Origin: Puffinus mauretanicus
Taxonomy: Eukaryota > Chordata > Aves > Procellariiformes > Procellariidae
DNA length: 64,000 bases
NCBI GenBank assembly: GCA_023333565.1
Contig: JAJKFH010001865.1
Location: forward strand, 1,240,001 to 1,304,000
Direction: 5' to 3'
The translations under genes and the position numbers were made by a program. Below the pieces are notes generated by a model. It made no database searches and had not been told where the DNA came from. It saw nothing but the letters and a program-made list of their open reading frames with translations. This document shows, in pieces, positions 26,281 to 40,905 of this stretch; the first letter of the stretch is position 1, and each line of letters opens with the position of its first letter.

Positions 26281-29200
26281 AAAAAGACAAACAGTTCTCT
26301 AATGCTCAGATCTGTACAAGAGTATTAACAGTTCCTCCAATAACTTACTGTCTCTTCTCTCAGATACTTCCTTAGCTACTCATTTATTTATAAGCAGACT
26401 ACCTACAGATGTTAACATACCTCACAGACACCAAGAACAGAGGCCAATATAAAAAAAGCTGTTAAAAAGGATTTTTCCCAGTTATTTTAGCATCAGTATA
26501 ACAAGTTGCAAGAACGCAAAATACATAAAAATGATAGATTTTTACACTTTTTTCCTTTAACACACTGACTATTCCTTTGGCTGGCATCTTCAGCACTCTT
26601 CACTGACAGCTGAACCACTTTAAACAAGACATGACTAGAAAAATATATTCAAAATTTGTGAAAAAAAAAAATGTTTCTACATCTCAAAATTTTAACTCCA
26701 AAGCTCTATATCATCATTATAGATACCATCCTAACAGGTCATTCACATGTCTCTAGTGAGGGCTAAAGTACCGAGATGTGCCCTGTCATGTTGTGAAAAT
26801 GATACACTGATTCAGAAGTTTAACGTAATGACATGTAAGAAAAAACCCTGTATTTCTCTCTCCAATCTAAGGAGTGAGAAAGTACTATGTTCAAGGATAG
26901 TCTTCTGCAACTGATTAGTAATGCTACGCATTATACACTATGTAATACAGACTTTCACAAGCAAAAATGGAAATAGTTTTCCTAGGTTAGGAAACTATTT
27001 ACACAATAGGTAGTGATGCCATATACTAAAGTTTTGGGGGTTTTTTAAATGTTAAGTGAAAGGATGGATTGTAATTCTAACATTGAAAAACTCCTGTTAC
27101 AGATTAATGCAACTTCAGAAATTTTTCTGATACAATATCATCATTTGCAGAAATATGAGTCAATTTACACTGTGGCATTAACCTCTATTTTTGTTCATTT
27201 TCTATTATTACATGTTATCATTTCTACAGTAGTTTTCCTTTCATTGCATAGAATGGAGACTGCCCAAAGGATGAATCAGGGATACATATAGAAAGAAGTT
27301 CCCCTTGGTAGAAGCTCTGTCCCACTTGTGCAGATTAACATCATGCTTTTTTAGTATCCTATTCACTATGCCATACTCTAACAGTAAGAATTCATGAACA
27401 AATTGTCACAAGTTAAGCAAGGATGTCAAATTTACTACAAATCAGTTCATCTGCAATTATTTTCTATAAAATGTATACTCTGCCCCAGCAATGCCTGAAA
27501 AAGAAGTTGGTCTTTAATCAAGAAAATAAATGTCTTTGAATTAGCTCATATTGACCTGACAATAACAATTTGCATGCAGTTAATGCAAAACAGCTGACTT
27601 GGAGTAATTTACTTAGAACAAGGAGTTAGAGACCAAGCAGGTTATTCGTGTATGTATACTCTCAATATACATGCACTTACATTATGTCAGACAGTCTGGC
27701 AACATTTTTATAAAATACAGCCACACCTATATCTTATGCCAATCTAAGTTACATTGTTTCCAGAAAATTTCACTTCTGCAAGCTATGTCTTTCTGGCAAG
27801 ATGACAAATGTGTGAATTATTATCTTTGTTCCTCAAACTTGAGACTTTTCACCAGTGTGCATACATGGGCAAATAAATACCTGCTTATGGTTTATTTGTA
27901 GCTATGCCATTCGCAGCTTTTTAGCACGTAACTATCCCAAACTGTATTGCTTCAAAACTCAACAACTGTAAGACAATAAAGCTTGTTCCTGCTCACAGGT
28001 ATTAGAACTATCTTCTTAGTATTTATTTGTGTTTAATCTTTGTTTTTACAGTGCTATTTATTTATTTCTCTGCTGTACTCCATTTGTTATCCTGAAAGCA
28101 TGAGAGATGAGCAACATCAAAACTTGAATTCCACCGCATGCAGTGAGGCCAGGCAGAGACCTCAGAGCCTCTCCAGGGAAACAGACACAATGTTATCTCC
28201 AAGCCCTTTCTCCCTCCAAGTATCTGCCCTTCTGCTGGGGGCAAGGCAGCAGAGCAAAGAAGATATTGTTCTGTTCAACCCCATTCCTGGCACCGCAGCC
28301 CAACAGCAGCATGGAAATCTTGGCAGGGAACACCAGCACTTGGAGCGTTTAAACAGTTGCATGGGGCATTCAGCCAGAGGCTGCACAGCTGCTGCTGGAA
28401 GAGGCTCCAAGCGACCCCCTCACCTATCGGCCCCCTCCGGTTTCACAGATCGCTCGCTAATACAGGGAAGGTTGTAGCAACATCAAGGAGACTTCTCCCC
28501 ATCCACAAGTCCTACTATTAACTGGTATAGACTCTACTTGGTAGTTAACTGCAACGATCCAGACACAGGCTAGATGATGAGTTCATTTAAAGAAGCCTCT
28601 GAGAACGTAAGAATTGCATCTGCCACCAGAAATAAAACCAAAACTGCTTTGGAGTCAGTATAGCTGTGATTTGTCTGTTCTTAAAGAGAATTACATGAGC
28701 ATAGGAATTTATTTGTCAGTGGGCAGTCTCAGCTTTGTACCAGACATATGATTTTATATGAAATCCAGATGTCACTTAGAACAGTGTCAAAAGTCAGACT
28801 AAAATTAGTATTCACCGAATGACTTTTTTAAAGAAAAAAATATGCTCTGCAGCTTAAAAAAAGAATTGTAAAAATATCTCAGACCCACGTATTTCTCTTA
28901 GCAGTGTCATTAGGTTTTCCCTCATACAAACATATAAGCCTAAATAATCAAGAGTGGAAATATTTTCCATGTTTCTGTTTGGATATGGCTCATAACTCAG
29001 GATCAGTTTGTGAGTCTCAGTAGTTCCCCCAGACGACAGAGCTGTCCACCACTATAATTTCATTTACATGCACGATATCTACCTACATGAAAAGTCTTGA
29101 TACACTGGAAAGGACCGAGATGGGTCTTCTACATCTATTTAGCAAACAAATGAAATTACTTCCAACAGTCTTAGGTTTTCTTAGGCAATATTAGAATTGC

Positions 29201-29916
29201 CTGCACACTACTCTACTAGTCTGTGCAAGCAGGAAAAAAAACAGACAAAAAAACATCGCTGATTTTGTTCTGAGACAGCCACCCCAAAGCTCTACCTACC
29301 ACTCTACAGAGTGAGTTCACCTTCATGCCATGCTGTGCCTACCCAAATTGTAGCAGTCACCCACTTTCACTGAATAAAATGGTGCTTTATTTGCAAAGAT
29401 TTAAATAAAGCTCTCTTTGTTCATGAAAGATCTCTATTCTTTTCAGCAAAAGGCATGATCTCATCATTCTGATATAATTATCCCATTAATTGCGTGCAAG
29501 AAACTTTGCATTGCCACAGCTGAGATAGATCACTCTAGAAGGTGAATCTGGGAGTCTAGAGGGATGTTTACGATTTACCTCATCAACAGGAAGAAGAATG
29601 TGTGTCATTTAGCTATTCCCTAAGAATGAGAAAGAAAGCAAAATCAGCACAGGGCTAGGCTGACATCGAGATGCCATTCAAAGAGTATCCAGCCCCAACA
29701 ATGTCTCAGCCTCATAATAAGCCTTTTACAATCAGTCGGCCCCCAGTTGCCTTGCAAAATTCCATCTCAGAAAAGGATTAAACATGTTTTTTAGCCAGGA
29801 ACATTCAGTTGCACCTTCAGGAACACCTGTTTATTTTAATAGTTGGTATTGATATTTTCTGCTGCGTGGTCTTAAGTTCTGCAAAGACATACTATATGTA
29901 GCTTTTGTTCAATGGC

Positions 29917-30141
29917 AGGTTTTTGATTAAAAATTGTTTAGATTTGTAAGTCACAGCAAGGCAAATTTCAGAAAGAAAATGGTATTATTATAGTTGATTT
30001 TTTTTTTTTTTTAAGAAGAAAACATTGTGGTCATACAATAAATAAATTTCTCTGTTGTAATAGATATTACCACTCTTAATACAGTTTTTGAGCTAGTGAC
30101 TTTCTTCCAAGTCACTCTTCCTTCCAGAGTTCTAAACAAAG
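29917..30141 (+). repeat. Dispersed direct duplication, copy 1 (225 bp)
   Basis: It starts aggtttttgattaaaaattg and ends gttctaaacaaag. It is nearly identical to 30681-30901, differing mainly in poly-T length and about three substitutions. The ends lack TG...CA and no primer-binding site follows, so these are not LTRs. Confidence 0.93.
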
Positions 30142-30680
30142 AAGTGAATAAGAGATGATCAGATACAATAGCTGTATGAAAGAGAAATCCTTTCCTTCAG
30201 ATGCATCCCAGTAAGTAGATTGTTTCAGCAACTTAACGCTTACTCTTTAACTGACATGAGTACTCGAGTCATTTCTAAAACAAACATCACAAGAGTTAGC
30301 TACAATAGAAACAAGTTACCCTTCAGTGCTTTGAGAGTTTCAATTTATCAAGACTGACAATCTACAGAAGCTTGATGCTGAAACAGTACTGATCTAGATG
30401 CAAGGATGCTGCACTGAACAGCCAGCATGTTCTGTTCCCACTAAGAAGCCCGAAGTCCTTGTGATTATACATTGTTCTCGGTGAGATTCAGGAATGTGGA
30501 GTTACAAGATTAGGCCCGTAGCCCAATCGCTACAGAAGGCAAGACCAAGTAAAACACTGTCTCCACCACAGGTCCTTCTACTTTTCTCAGTTGGATATAA
30601 AGGTGCACATCAACACTTCCTATGCCAGAACAGGTGAAGAGACTTTTTACCTTTCCTCCAGCTCATACTCTCGTGGCCCT

Positions 30681-30901
30681 AGGTTTTTGATTAAAAATTG
30701 TTTAGATTTGTAAGTCACAGCAAGGCAAATTTCAGAAAAAAAAATGGTATTATTATAGTTGATTTTTTTTTTTAGAAGAAAACATTGTGGTCATACAATA
30801 AATAAATTCCTCTGTTGTAATAAATATTACCACTCTTAATACAGTTTTTGAGCTAGTGACTTTCTTCCAAGTCACTCTTCCTTCCAGAGTTCTAAACAAA
30901 G
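30681..30901 (+). repeat. Dispersed direct duplication, copy 2 (221 bp)
   Basis: Same orientation as copy 1, starting 764 bp later, with a 539-bp single-copy spacer between them. It has a shorter poly-T tract and the changes ttt to tcc-type, tag to taa and aaag to aaaa. Which copy is ancestral cannot be told from this sequence alone. Confidence 0.93.
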
Positions 30902-33900
30902 TGCTTTTCCTGACATGACTTCTTGGACTTTGGGACTGAGTACAAATGTATCTTCATCTTCAAACAGTAAGATCCATTTGAGGGACCATGTATTAGTCTG
31001 ACCTGCTAGATCTTAGGCCTATCATAGAAACACAGAAAATAGACCACATCCTATCCTTGGATAATCAAGTACGACAAATTCTTGGCAAGGGGAACCAAAA
31101 TTTGCCTCCTTTAGATATCGATATTTATGATGTTTCATATCCTGAGATACACACATTAACTGGGCAAAGCACTATGGAGTTCCTCCTCTGCAGAGAGGAA
31201 GTACTGCCTCCCATACTAGTAAGTCCTCAACTTGTGCATCTAGAAGAACAAATGCTTTAGCACACTGACCTGCATTGGCTTTGTTGTTTTAAGAAGGAAT
31301 GTGACTTATTTCTGCACTGCCTTCAGACCTGTTGAAAACTGCTGCTCATAAAAAGCTCATCTCACCACAGGCTGCTTCCCTCCCTGTTTAAGAAGCAGGA
31401 TACTATCTTCTTCACAGACCTGGCCATGTGACAGCAGGCTTTTTTCTTGGATATTTGTTTTGATGTGTCAAAGTGACTAAGAGTATTTTGTCCAGGTCGA
31501 AAAGGGACCAACCTCTGGACAGCAAGTATTGGTGGTGCAGAGGTGCACCTCTTCATGCCTGGACTCTATGACACAAGAGTCTTTCACATGACAAGAATCT
31601 GCCTAACCAAGCAGTGTGGGCTTTATCCACCTAAAGTGCAACATATGAAGCCCACTGTTCCCCAAGGCAATTATCATGCAACTCCCACATTACCAAATTA
31701 ACAGAAAAGCATCTTAGGACAACCTTCATGTTATCACTTCAGCATATATAAAACTGTATTACTGAGGAAGCAGGTTTTCAAGAACTGCAGTGCACTCCAG
31801 GGCATTAACAGACCACACAGTCTGCTGTCGCTGCTGCAGCAGCTATTCCCCCTTTTGTTGCAGTTAGGGGACAAGAGCATTGGGTTTCAACCCAATCTCA
31901 TGAAGTTCATAAAAAATGGTACCTGTAGCTGGGCTGGTCTTCAGCCAAGCTGACAAAGGCATCCTCAATACTTGGCATCACTGTTCCAAGCTGGCCTGCT
32001 TTCCACTCCAGCATGTCTTTCTGACCCAAACGGGCTCTAAATACTGACACCCGGCTCTAAGTCACATGCCTATAGAAGGGAGCAGATCAGCAGCATGGGT
32101 GGGTCCTGGCTGTGGAAATGCAGCTTTCCAGGGTGAGGGGTGTCTCCAAGACCCCCGCCCCTGCAGCAGATATGCCTGCTTCCACCCAAGTTTTGGAACA
32201 ACTAATGTGTCTTAAAAAACTTCTCCAGCTCAGAAGAGGTTACAACCTCCAGCTGCCTGTCATCACCCTTCTGCTAGAGATTATCTGCTGGAGGGGCTTT
32301 TATTACAAATGTTCCACAATCTGTTGCCTTCAAAGTGAACTAAGTTAAGTTTAAAAAAAAAAAAAAAAACACAAACGTCTTTCTAACCTAACTCATTTTG
32401 ACATACAAGTTAGAAAATGACAACACACACAACGAACAGATCTGAGACTATGATAATCACCAGCTGACAAGACAGTGACAAGCAGCTGAGGGGCAGTTAC
32501 CTCTTCTGCAAGCGTAGCAAGATCCAGACAATAACTTCTGCCCATGACTTCATTAAACTACAATTTTGTCTTCTAAAAGGCAGCTTATTTTCTATACATT
32601 GCTAGAATCAAGAAAAATTACATTAGTATATTACTCATCTGTGTTGCTAAAGCTAACATCTTGTACTTAATCCCCAAACAACACTCTTTCTGCACAGCCA
32701 AGTGTCAAAGTATCCAGCCTCTTCCCAAAACCTTTGTTTAAAAGACCTCACAACTTCCTTACCTTCAACAAGTTAACATTTTTCACCTGTTTGTCTCATT
32801 CTCTACTCCACCAAAATAAAGAACTATTTTAAATTATTTTTAATGTTCCACATGCAAGCTTCATTTCAATATATGAATTTCTATTTCATTCTACACTCAT
32901 AAATGTGCTTTTGCAATTACACAAAATAAAATTCATCTTTCTACAAAAGACTGGATGAGAACCTCCATGCCATAAAATAAGATCCATGGTAACCTCCTTA
33001 CTGAAGCAGTGCAGAAGTAGATCCTTCCTAAGAGGGTAACTACTATACTGCGGCAGCATAGCTGGTTTCATTTCTGGTGATGCCTGATGATTATTCTTCT
33101 TTTGAGTAATTCTGTATTACTATAGCAGTTCTGGGAAACAGCCTCAGTTCTTCTGCAGGGGGTTTTTTGTTCGTTTGTTTTGGAGTTTGGTGGGGTTTTT
33201 TAAACTCTCAAACATCTTTTCTTGTTTACAGCAGTACTGAAAATCCTAACGGACTAACTCCTATAGGCCACACAGAGATGCCTGGAGCTATGACAGTAGT
33301 TCCTTTCAGGACTTCAGGGGTGACCACAAGGGACAGAGGTACACAGAAACTATAGATACCATGCAAGAAATATGTAGCATACGGAAAAGGCTCTGAAATT
33401 ACTTCCTGACATACACTAGCTGCCTAACACGTATTGTTTGAACACAGGAAAAGCTATACAGGTGTGAAGGGGAAGAGTTTTGGGGAAGTACATAATTTGC
33501 CTACATTAAATGGTTTATGCAACTAAATGGCAAGAGTAAGCACCAACTGTTGTTCTAGATATGCAAATGCTTTGGAAATTCCATCCCATGACTTAATTTA
33601 CTTGATTTCTAAAAATACCAAACCTCTTAAATTATTATTCAACTACACAATAGGTTGCTAGCCTGTAAGCCAGGATTCTTTCTAAAGACAGCTTTTAAGC
33701 TCATGGTTGTGTTTTCACAATTAAAACCAGGTAAGAATCTTTATCTCATGGTCTTAGGTTACGTTCCCATCCTGTTCACACACATCTTGCTTTCTGTTTT
33801 GTCACAAGGACAGCTTAGATACTTTGTACTACCATTTCTGTCTTTTCATTTAATTCTTTTAGTTCCTCAATTCTTGTAATATTTATTCAACTTTCAGCTA

Positions 33901-34569
33901 TTGTCAACAACTAAGTGCATCAAAATTTTCCTTTCTTCTTTTTGACTCTCTAGAGAGAAAGCTAAGGGGCTGGTGGATACGTGAAGTTTAAAAATTTAGA
34001 ACTAGAAACATTAAAAGTTAATGCTGTTAGTCCATTTCCTCCATGGTTTTTCATATCAAATGAGCTACATTTAGAAGAAAGACTTTTTTGAATTGCCAGT
34101 ACAATCAACTATAAAAAACAAAAATAGGTTTTTAACTATATTGTAGAATTACACTTGGATAATGACAACATATATATTTATATAATCTACATCTGTAAAA
34201 TTTCTACTTGCAATAAAACTGAGATTGCACCATACCATGGGAAATGCCCCTCTGATCCTAATGCACAACTCCTGTTTATTCCATAGAAGAAACCATAAAG
34301 TGCGCAAGGTAAGCCTTCAAAAGGCATGGTTTTGTGAGAGATTCTTATAGGTACCATCTGTTTAAATCATTAGAAAATAAACTTCAACATTTCACTAAAA
34401 TTTGTTTTGTCAGCTCATCTCTAGATTCCGTTAAATGAATCTTCTGTCCCTAATACTCAGCAAAACAATTTAGAAAGGAAAGCATGTTTGTTCAAGAGAG
34501 GCTTAGAACAGAACACAAGGTCCAAATATTCTTGAATTTTTGAAAGTCTACTCCACACTTGTCGGGTGG

Positions 34570-34595
34570 GAGAGGGAGAGAGAGAGAGAGAGAGA
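34570..34595. repeat. GA dinucleotide microsatellite
   Basis: About 12 GA units with one interruption, in intergenic sequence. Confidence 0.9.
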
Positions 34596-37022
34596 ACTGT
34601 GAGAAGCTGTATCAATATCAAAGTGAGGGGACATTTTAATACTTTGCCTTTGCACCCAATGCTTCCCACAGAGCAAATAAATCAAGAAACCACTCCAATA
34701 CCAAACACCGCAATGAAAATTAAAAAAAAAAAACATAACCCAATACTAAAAGCTCCTAAACCCTACAGGATATACTCTTAGAGAATCAACAGGGTGACAC
34801 ACCCTGATTTACCTGAAAGGAAGAAAATTTTTCCTGCTCTTTGAATCTTACACATGCCAGTGGGTTAAATTATGAGCCTTCGTTGCTTTGGCATTTCCTT
34901 CCCTCTCCATGGAGGCCCTGGTCTCCAAACGCTGAAAGCATCCACAGGAACAAACAAACAGAAGTTCTGAGCTGATTTTCGCACAATTGCTGAAAACCTG
35001 TAAGATAAAGGTGAAGAACATCTGAACAGATTATTGAAAAAGAAAAAAAAACCTGCAATATGAGGACACAAGATATTTCTTTCTGAATACAGAAGCCGCA
35101 CTTGCCTAGATATCATCCTTTACTATGAACAAACTTTCAAAGACTGTTTCTCTCTGGTACTCATGAGTCATTTTCTAACATCGCGTCTTTGGCGGCTTGA
35201 AGCATTTTGAAAGTGGAAAGCAAACAAAATTGCTTTTAATGCACTCGTAAGAGGGTACTTCAGGTTTTTTAAAAGCCATTTTTCCTCTATCTTTTAGCTG
35301 CTAGGAGGCTTTAAATGGGACCCCTGTAGGTTTTTGTCTGTAAACCATACGAGAGCATAAAAGCTTGGAAAACTTGCAGAGATTCTGAAGCAGGTTCACA
35401 CAGCTTCATTGAAACTGTGTGTGGTTTTGAAGCTCACCAGGGCTCTACTCACCAGGAACCATTTAAAATTGCCAACTTAAAAAATAGATTTAAAACTCAT
35501 AAAGGATTATGATGAAAACGTAAGACTTATTTTGTAGGCTCCCGGTTTGAAAGAAAAAATACTTTTCTGTAAATAGGGAGGAATAGGTTTTCATTCTCTA
35601 AAGGTTTCGGGGTATTGTTTCTTTGAAAACACATATAGTAGCCTGAAAAAGGGATCAGAGTAACCTCTGTAAACACAGCCTGAATTAACCTGCATCAAAG
35701 TGATTTACCTCTATCAAAAGAATCAAACTGATCAATCCATTATACCAATACATGGTGGCTCAACTATCCTAAAAGCACTTGCAGGATTGTTACAATGGAA
35801 TTGTGTCAGATCTTTCCCCGTCTTTGGAGGTGACTCTTATCAACCCATTTCAGTATCAATCAGAATAGCCAGCAAGAAAAGAAGGCTTGGAAAACCACCA
35901 CTGCCATCCATAAATAGCACGAGAAATGTGAAACTACTTTCATTTATATGAAGAATCAGTCAAATAAGATTTTCTGACCAACACCATTATCTCGCTATCA
36001 CCGATTTCTCATTTTACATTGCAAGGTTTAGTAGAACTTGGTGCTGCAAAATAAAATGGAAAAGTATTGTTTTGAATGTTAAGGGAGACATGAAAAATTT
36101 ATCACAATAGGGTTTAATATGGCATTTCTTGTACATATACAGTCGTCATTGAAGCCTGTGAGAGTTCTGTGAGGAAAGATTGCCAGACTGGATTTTTACT
36201 TCAGTCAACATAGAAATACTAGTGAGATACCAAGAAGTTAATGGACAGAAATGAAACTCTGTTTTTCATGTTTTCTGATGGCAAGCGGTACAATGGATGG
36301 ACAATGTTTGGTATTACTTAAATTTGTTGTGGGACTGATTTTGCCACTAGTAGTTGCTTTTAGCTTTTATACTCATTACTTATAAATTTTATACTCATTG
36401 ATAGTGAAGAATACTCAGCAGTGCTGTTGATTTCAGATTAACCATTCAATATGTCAGCAGCTGTGCAAAGCCAGGGAATCAAGGTAGCTGTTCACTGGGA
36501 TCATAAAGAACATGGGGTTGGTCATGGAAGCTTATTTTTCCACAATCACAATCAGCCATGGAATTAATTCCTATCTCAGGAGGGTCTATGTAACATCTCT
36601 TTTGTTAACTTATAACACTCCAAAAGTTGTTGACGTTTCTTCCTAGCATCTTATTTGGCCTAGGAATCCATTGGCCCACATCAAATGACCAAAATCTATA
36701 ATACATGAGCCCTAGCATAAGAGCAGGAGAGAGCAGAGATCAACAGTTTCCTAAGTCCTTGCAGTAGCTGAGATTTTAAAGAGCTCCCAAATTGACTCAG
36801 GAAAAGGTTCAAACCATGAAGAGGAAACAAAAACATTTACCCCTGTGTATTTGGACTGGAGGGGACAGAGGACCTGACCCCAAATCTAGTGACAGGAAGC
36901 AAAATACACTGACCAGGTGCTTAAAAGACTTTATTGCCAAAGAAAGCACCAGTATACTCTGCCAATCTTGTGTGTACACTTGTAGCAATCTTCAGTGCTT
37001 CAGAAGAAGGTAGGGAGGGAAA

Positions 37023-37123
37023 TGAAAACAGAGAAAAAATAAAACAAAACAAACAAAAAACCCAAACCAAACCAACCCCAAAAAAACCCCAAACAAACAA
37101 AAAAAAAAAACACAAAAAGAAAA
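37023..37123. repeat. A-rich low-complexity tract
   Basis: About 100 bp made of A, with C in aaac- and accc-type units. A second nearly pure A tract lies at 37254-37289. Confidence 0.85.
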
Positions 37124-40100
37124 CCTTTCAGAAGCCAGGGAAGGGAAGGGAAGGGGAATTCCTTCCTGGATCCTACAGGTAAGTAGCAATTCTGAAGCAT
37201 GGCATTAATACAGCACAAGTGTAATGTAAACAGATACTCAAGTAGTCTCACTGTTTTTTTAAAAAAAAAAAAAAAGAAAAAAAAAGAGGAGGGGGAGAGG
37301 TACTATTCAAAGTACTACTCAAAGCGTAAAGTCTGGAAGAGCACGGCCCATGGCTGGCATCTCAGTATTTCTTTTCCATCACTTGGACCAATTTGAAGAA
37401 AATCCCTGCAAAGAAGCTTTCATAAGATGGCATTTTTGTGATTCAGTATAGCACCAATATTCCTTTTGAGTTTTATAACTGTTCCTAGAACATTCTTGGC
37501 AATGAATTTAAACTTTTTGAAAGAGTTTGCATTTCACTGTAAATGGTTATCTGGTATTCACAACACAAAATAAGCATTTGAATATTTATTGTGAGCACAC
37601 TGCATTTTAGGGAGAACACACAAAGATTCTTACCACAATTATCTTGTTCCAGCTTTAATATATTAGCTGTCACCTCTTTAACGGATCTTGTGAGAAAGGA
37701 AAGTTTCTTTCTTTAACTCTCTTTTCCCCCTGAACGCAATTACCACCTCATTCAGAGCTCTTTGTGTCCACCTAATCTCTCTGATTATGTCTCTGACACC
37801 ACCACAATACTACATGACTGACGTACCTGACAGCTGTGACTAGTGACAGAATACTCACAATGAAAACCAGCTCTATGCAGGATGAGTATTACCTACCGCC
37901 AGCCTCACAGAACAAACATGGAAGGAAGGTAGAAAAGGGGTGGGGGTATTTCACGACTAGCCTAACCCCTACCGATTTTTCCTCCTTTTAGAGCCAAACA
38001 GCATTGACAAGCAGAGCCTCTTTGTACATACCTACCTAATGAACCAATTGTTGGATGAACACAAAAGAACGCCCATTAGTATTTTAATTTTGAATTTATA
38101 GAGTAGAAAATGCATGTTTGGAGACCTGACTTACAAGTAGGACTTGATGGATCATTTTGTCTCTCTCCAGCCCTTTCATGCTTCTCCGGGTCATAACTCC
38201 CAGCTGGTGCTCAACTGTCAGATTTAGGCAGGTGGCAATAGATGAGAGCCTGTGAGGAAAGCCATACCTGAAAATGTCATTTCCAGACAACAAGCTGCCA
38301 CTGGAAGCAAGCACAAGCTATTTCAGAATTCAGCATTTTAAGCCATAAAGACATGAAGTAGTGTTACAAATAATTGGCTAATACAATAGCAGTAATGAAT
38401 ACACTAACCAGGAAAAATATTAAGGCAGAGTGCTTTACAAAGTGTCTTATACTTTAAAAATTCCAGGTTTTTAAGTGGTATTTCTACATTAAAAGTTTCA
38501 TCTTGTCAGCACTGACTTCCTTTTTTTCCCCACAAAAAAAAGGATGCGAATTTTGGGAATAGGGATGAGGCAGATTTTTCTAAATATACTGAATATTTAG
38601 AACAGACAATTTAGTTGCATCTTTCTGAGCTCTTGAGCAGCTTCAGAAATTACACATTCCCAGAGTCAGAGAGAAGAGGCAGAAATCAAACTAACATCTT
38701 CAAATTGGAATGTCTACAGGTCTACAGCCAAAATGTGCCACCCAGGCACCCAGTTTTCAGAGATAATCACATAATAGATTAATTTTCTGTAAATAAGTGC
38801 TTTATATCCATCTGATTTTACATCTAAAAACTGCTCATGTAAGAGTTTCCTCAGACAATCATACAGCAAAAATAAAACATGCGAGCTTGAATGATATGCT
38901 TAGGAAAGCTTTGTGGTCAAACGGTATGTTATTGAAAGCTGAATTCATTTTCTGTCATAACTTTCTTATGCTGCGAGTATGGTGTTCATGCTGTTACTAC
39001 AGATTCAGCACAACATTACATTAAGTCTGAAAAGGTTTAAGGAGGAGTTTAAGTAAATGAATAAAATGTTTAAAGAAAACCCTCTTTTTAATCCATCATG
39101 TTCCAGCTTGCAATACTTGTTTATTCTGTACTTTTAAGTTACCACTGCCTAGGAACCTGTAACGCAGATTCCATGTTACATGATGTATCAGTGAACTAAT
39201 GCAGTGTTGTAAAGAAAAAAATTAATTAATGTTAATAAGCACATTGAGAAAAATCTCTTCTACTATTAATGCCAACTCAAATTTTCAAATGGGAAGCTAG
39301 AATCAATATTCTACTTAACTGGTAAATTTGGTGAGAAAATTGATATGATGCAAACATTGCCACTTTATTAACAGTCATTTTTCTTACTGAACATGAGGCA
39401 TCACTGCAGGCAGGTGGATTCTTCACAGAAACTGATTATAAGACATGCATACTCTTCATCTGTGCTATACAGTGACAGCACAAAGGCATGAACTTCTATT
39501 ATCTAGTTTGGGGGGAAAAAAGTTAGAAGAAGATAGCTGTGAATAAAGTCAGGATATTCAATTACAGTCCTGATCTTACGTCAAATGCCCACTCTTTCAT
39601 TAGCTTCCAAGGACTTTTGTTCCCATGCTGCCTCTTCTCATTTCCAAAGATGCTGCAATATAGAAAGCTAACATACTTCACATACGTAAGATACATTACC
39701 TACTAACCTCGTAGTGAACTCTGATAGCCCTGTAGCCCCCCAACTCCTCCACGAATCATAAGAGCACGAGTATACCAGCATTTCACCTAACAGGCATTCC
39801 TACCACAGAAATGCCCAAAAGTCTTTAATACTCTACTTCAAAAAGCCACCACTGCCCTCAATAACTTACTTTATACACCAAAAAACCTTCACAGAATTCT
39901 CTTTATCATTTTAACCTTTTATATGATCAAAATAAGTTTCTAGACAGCCAGGCCTTGATATGCACCTTTACTAGGTTTTCTGAACACTAATTAGTTTCAG
40001 ATGCCAGGGCAACAATCTCCAAAAAACACACTGAAGCACGTGTACAGAATGTATTATAACTCCATTTGTAGTCAATGATGTGAAAACTTTACAAAGCTGT

Positions 40101-40884
40101 TGAATAATTATGATTACTAATATCCCAATTAGGTTAGGCAGGTACAAAGACATCCTCGGTGTTAGACACTTAATGAATTTTTTAAAATAATTTATTTCTG
40201 AATTTTCTCTCTGATTGGTCTTAAAACCAACAAGTAAGATTACCATAATTAAAGATAAATCATTTAGGGTTTTTTTGTTTGGTTTGTTTTGGTTTTTTTT
40301 TAAGTTTGCCTGCCTGGGACATTTGAGCCAGTCTTCCCAGTCTGAGACAAAGGACTGCATCCAACAACAGGAGAAAATTGAAAAAAGTTTCAAAACTGAC
40401 AATGACCAAAATGAAAGAAGAATTATACCCAAGGCTAATTCCGATTCTTTTATCAAAAGTATCATGGTTTAAACTCTTAATCCAATTTGCAGTCTTTGAG
40501 AATTGGTCAGAATTGTTCTATTTTTCTGTATCTCTAAAAGATGTAGAGACAGAGATCAGGGCTTCTTTATACTAAGCACTGGACAACTCAAAGCAAGATC
40601 ATCTTGACTACAAGAGTTTACTGCATAGATAGGGCAACCATGGGGAGAGGAAGCAGTGTCATTTTATGGACTAGGAATGGAAGCAGTTTGAAGTGACTTC
40701 CTCAAGACTTTTGAAGTCCCACTGATGTTCTCACTTTGCAAGTAAAAATACATTGGCTATGCTCCAGCTCTTGCACCTTCATTACTGGGGAAAAACTTCA
40801 CCCAGAACTGATGAATCAGCTGTCTATCAGACTTGGGCCTCCACTGAAGTACTCCTTTCCTATTCCTCACTTTCTCTGCCTCAC

Positions 40885-40905
40885 CAAAACAAACAAACAA
40901 ACAAA
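40885..40905. repeat. AAAC tetranucleotide repeat
   Basis: Four to five aaac units in intergenic sequence. Confidence 0.85.

Noticed and set aside
28040..28477. 145-codon + strand open frame with a hydrophobic start
   Set aside because: Composition changes abruptly and no family is recognised. It is slightly GC-richer intergenic sequence; a lineage-specific gene cannot be supported without RNA evidence.
29917..30901. The direct repeats near 30 kb as LTRs of a small retroelement
   Set aside because: No TG...CA ends, no primer-binding site or polypurine tract, no target duplication, and no coding sequence in the spacer.
39971..40465. 164-codon minus-strand open frame
   Set aside because: Low-complexity Asn/Lys segment from a T-rich tract, no domain, no splice context.
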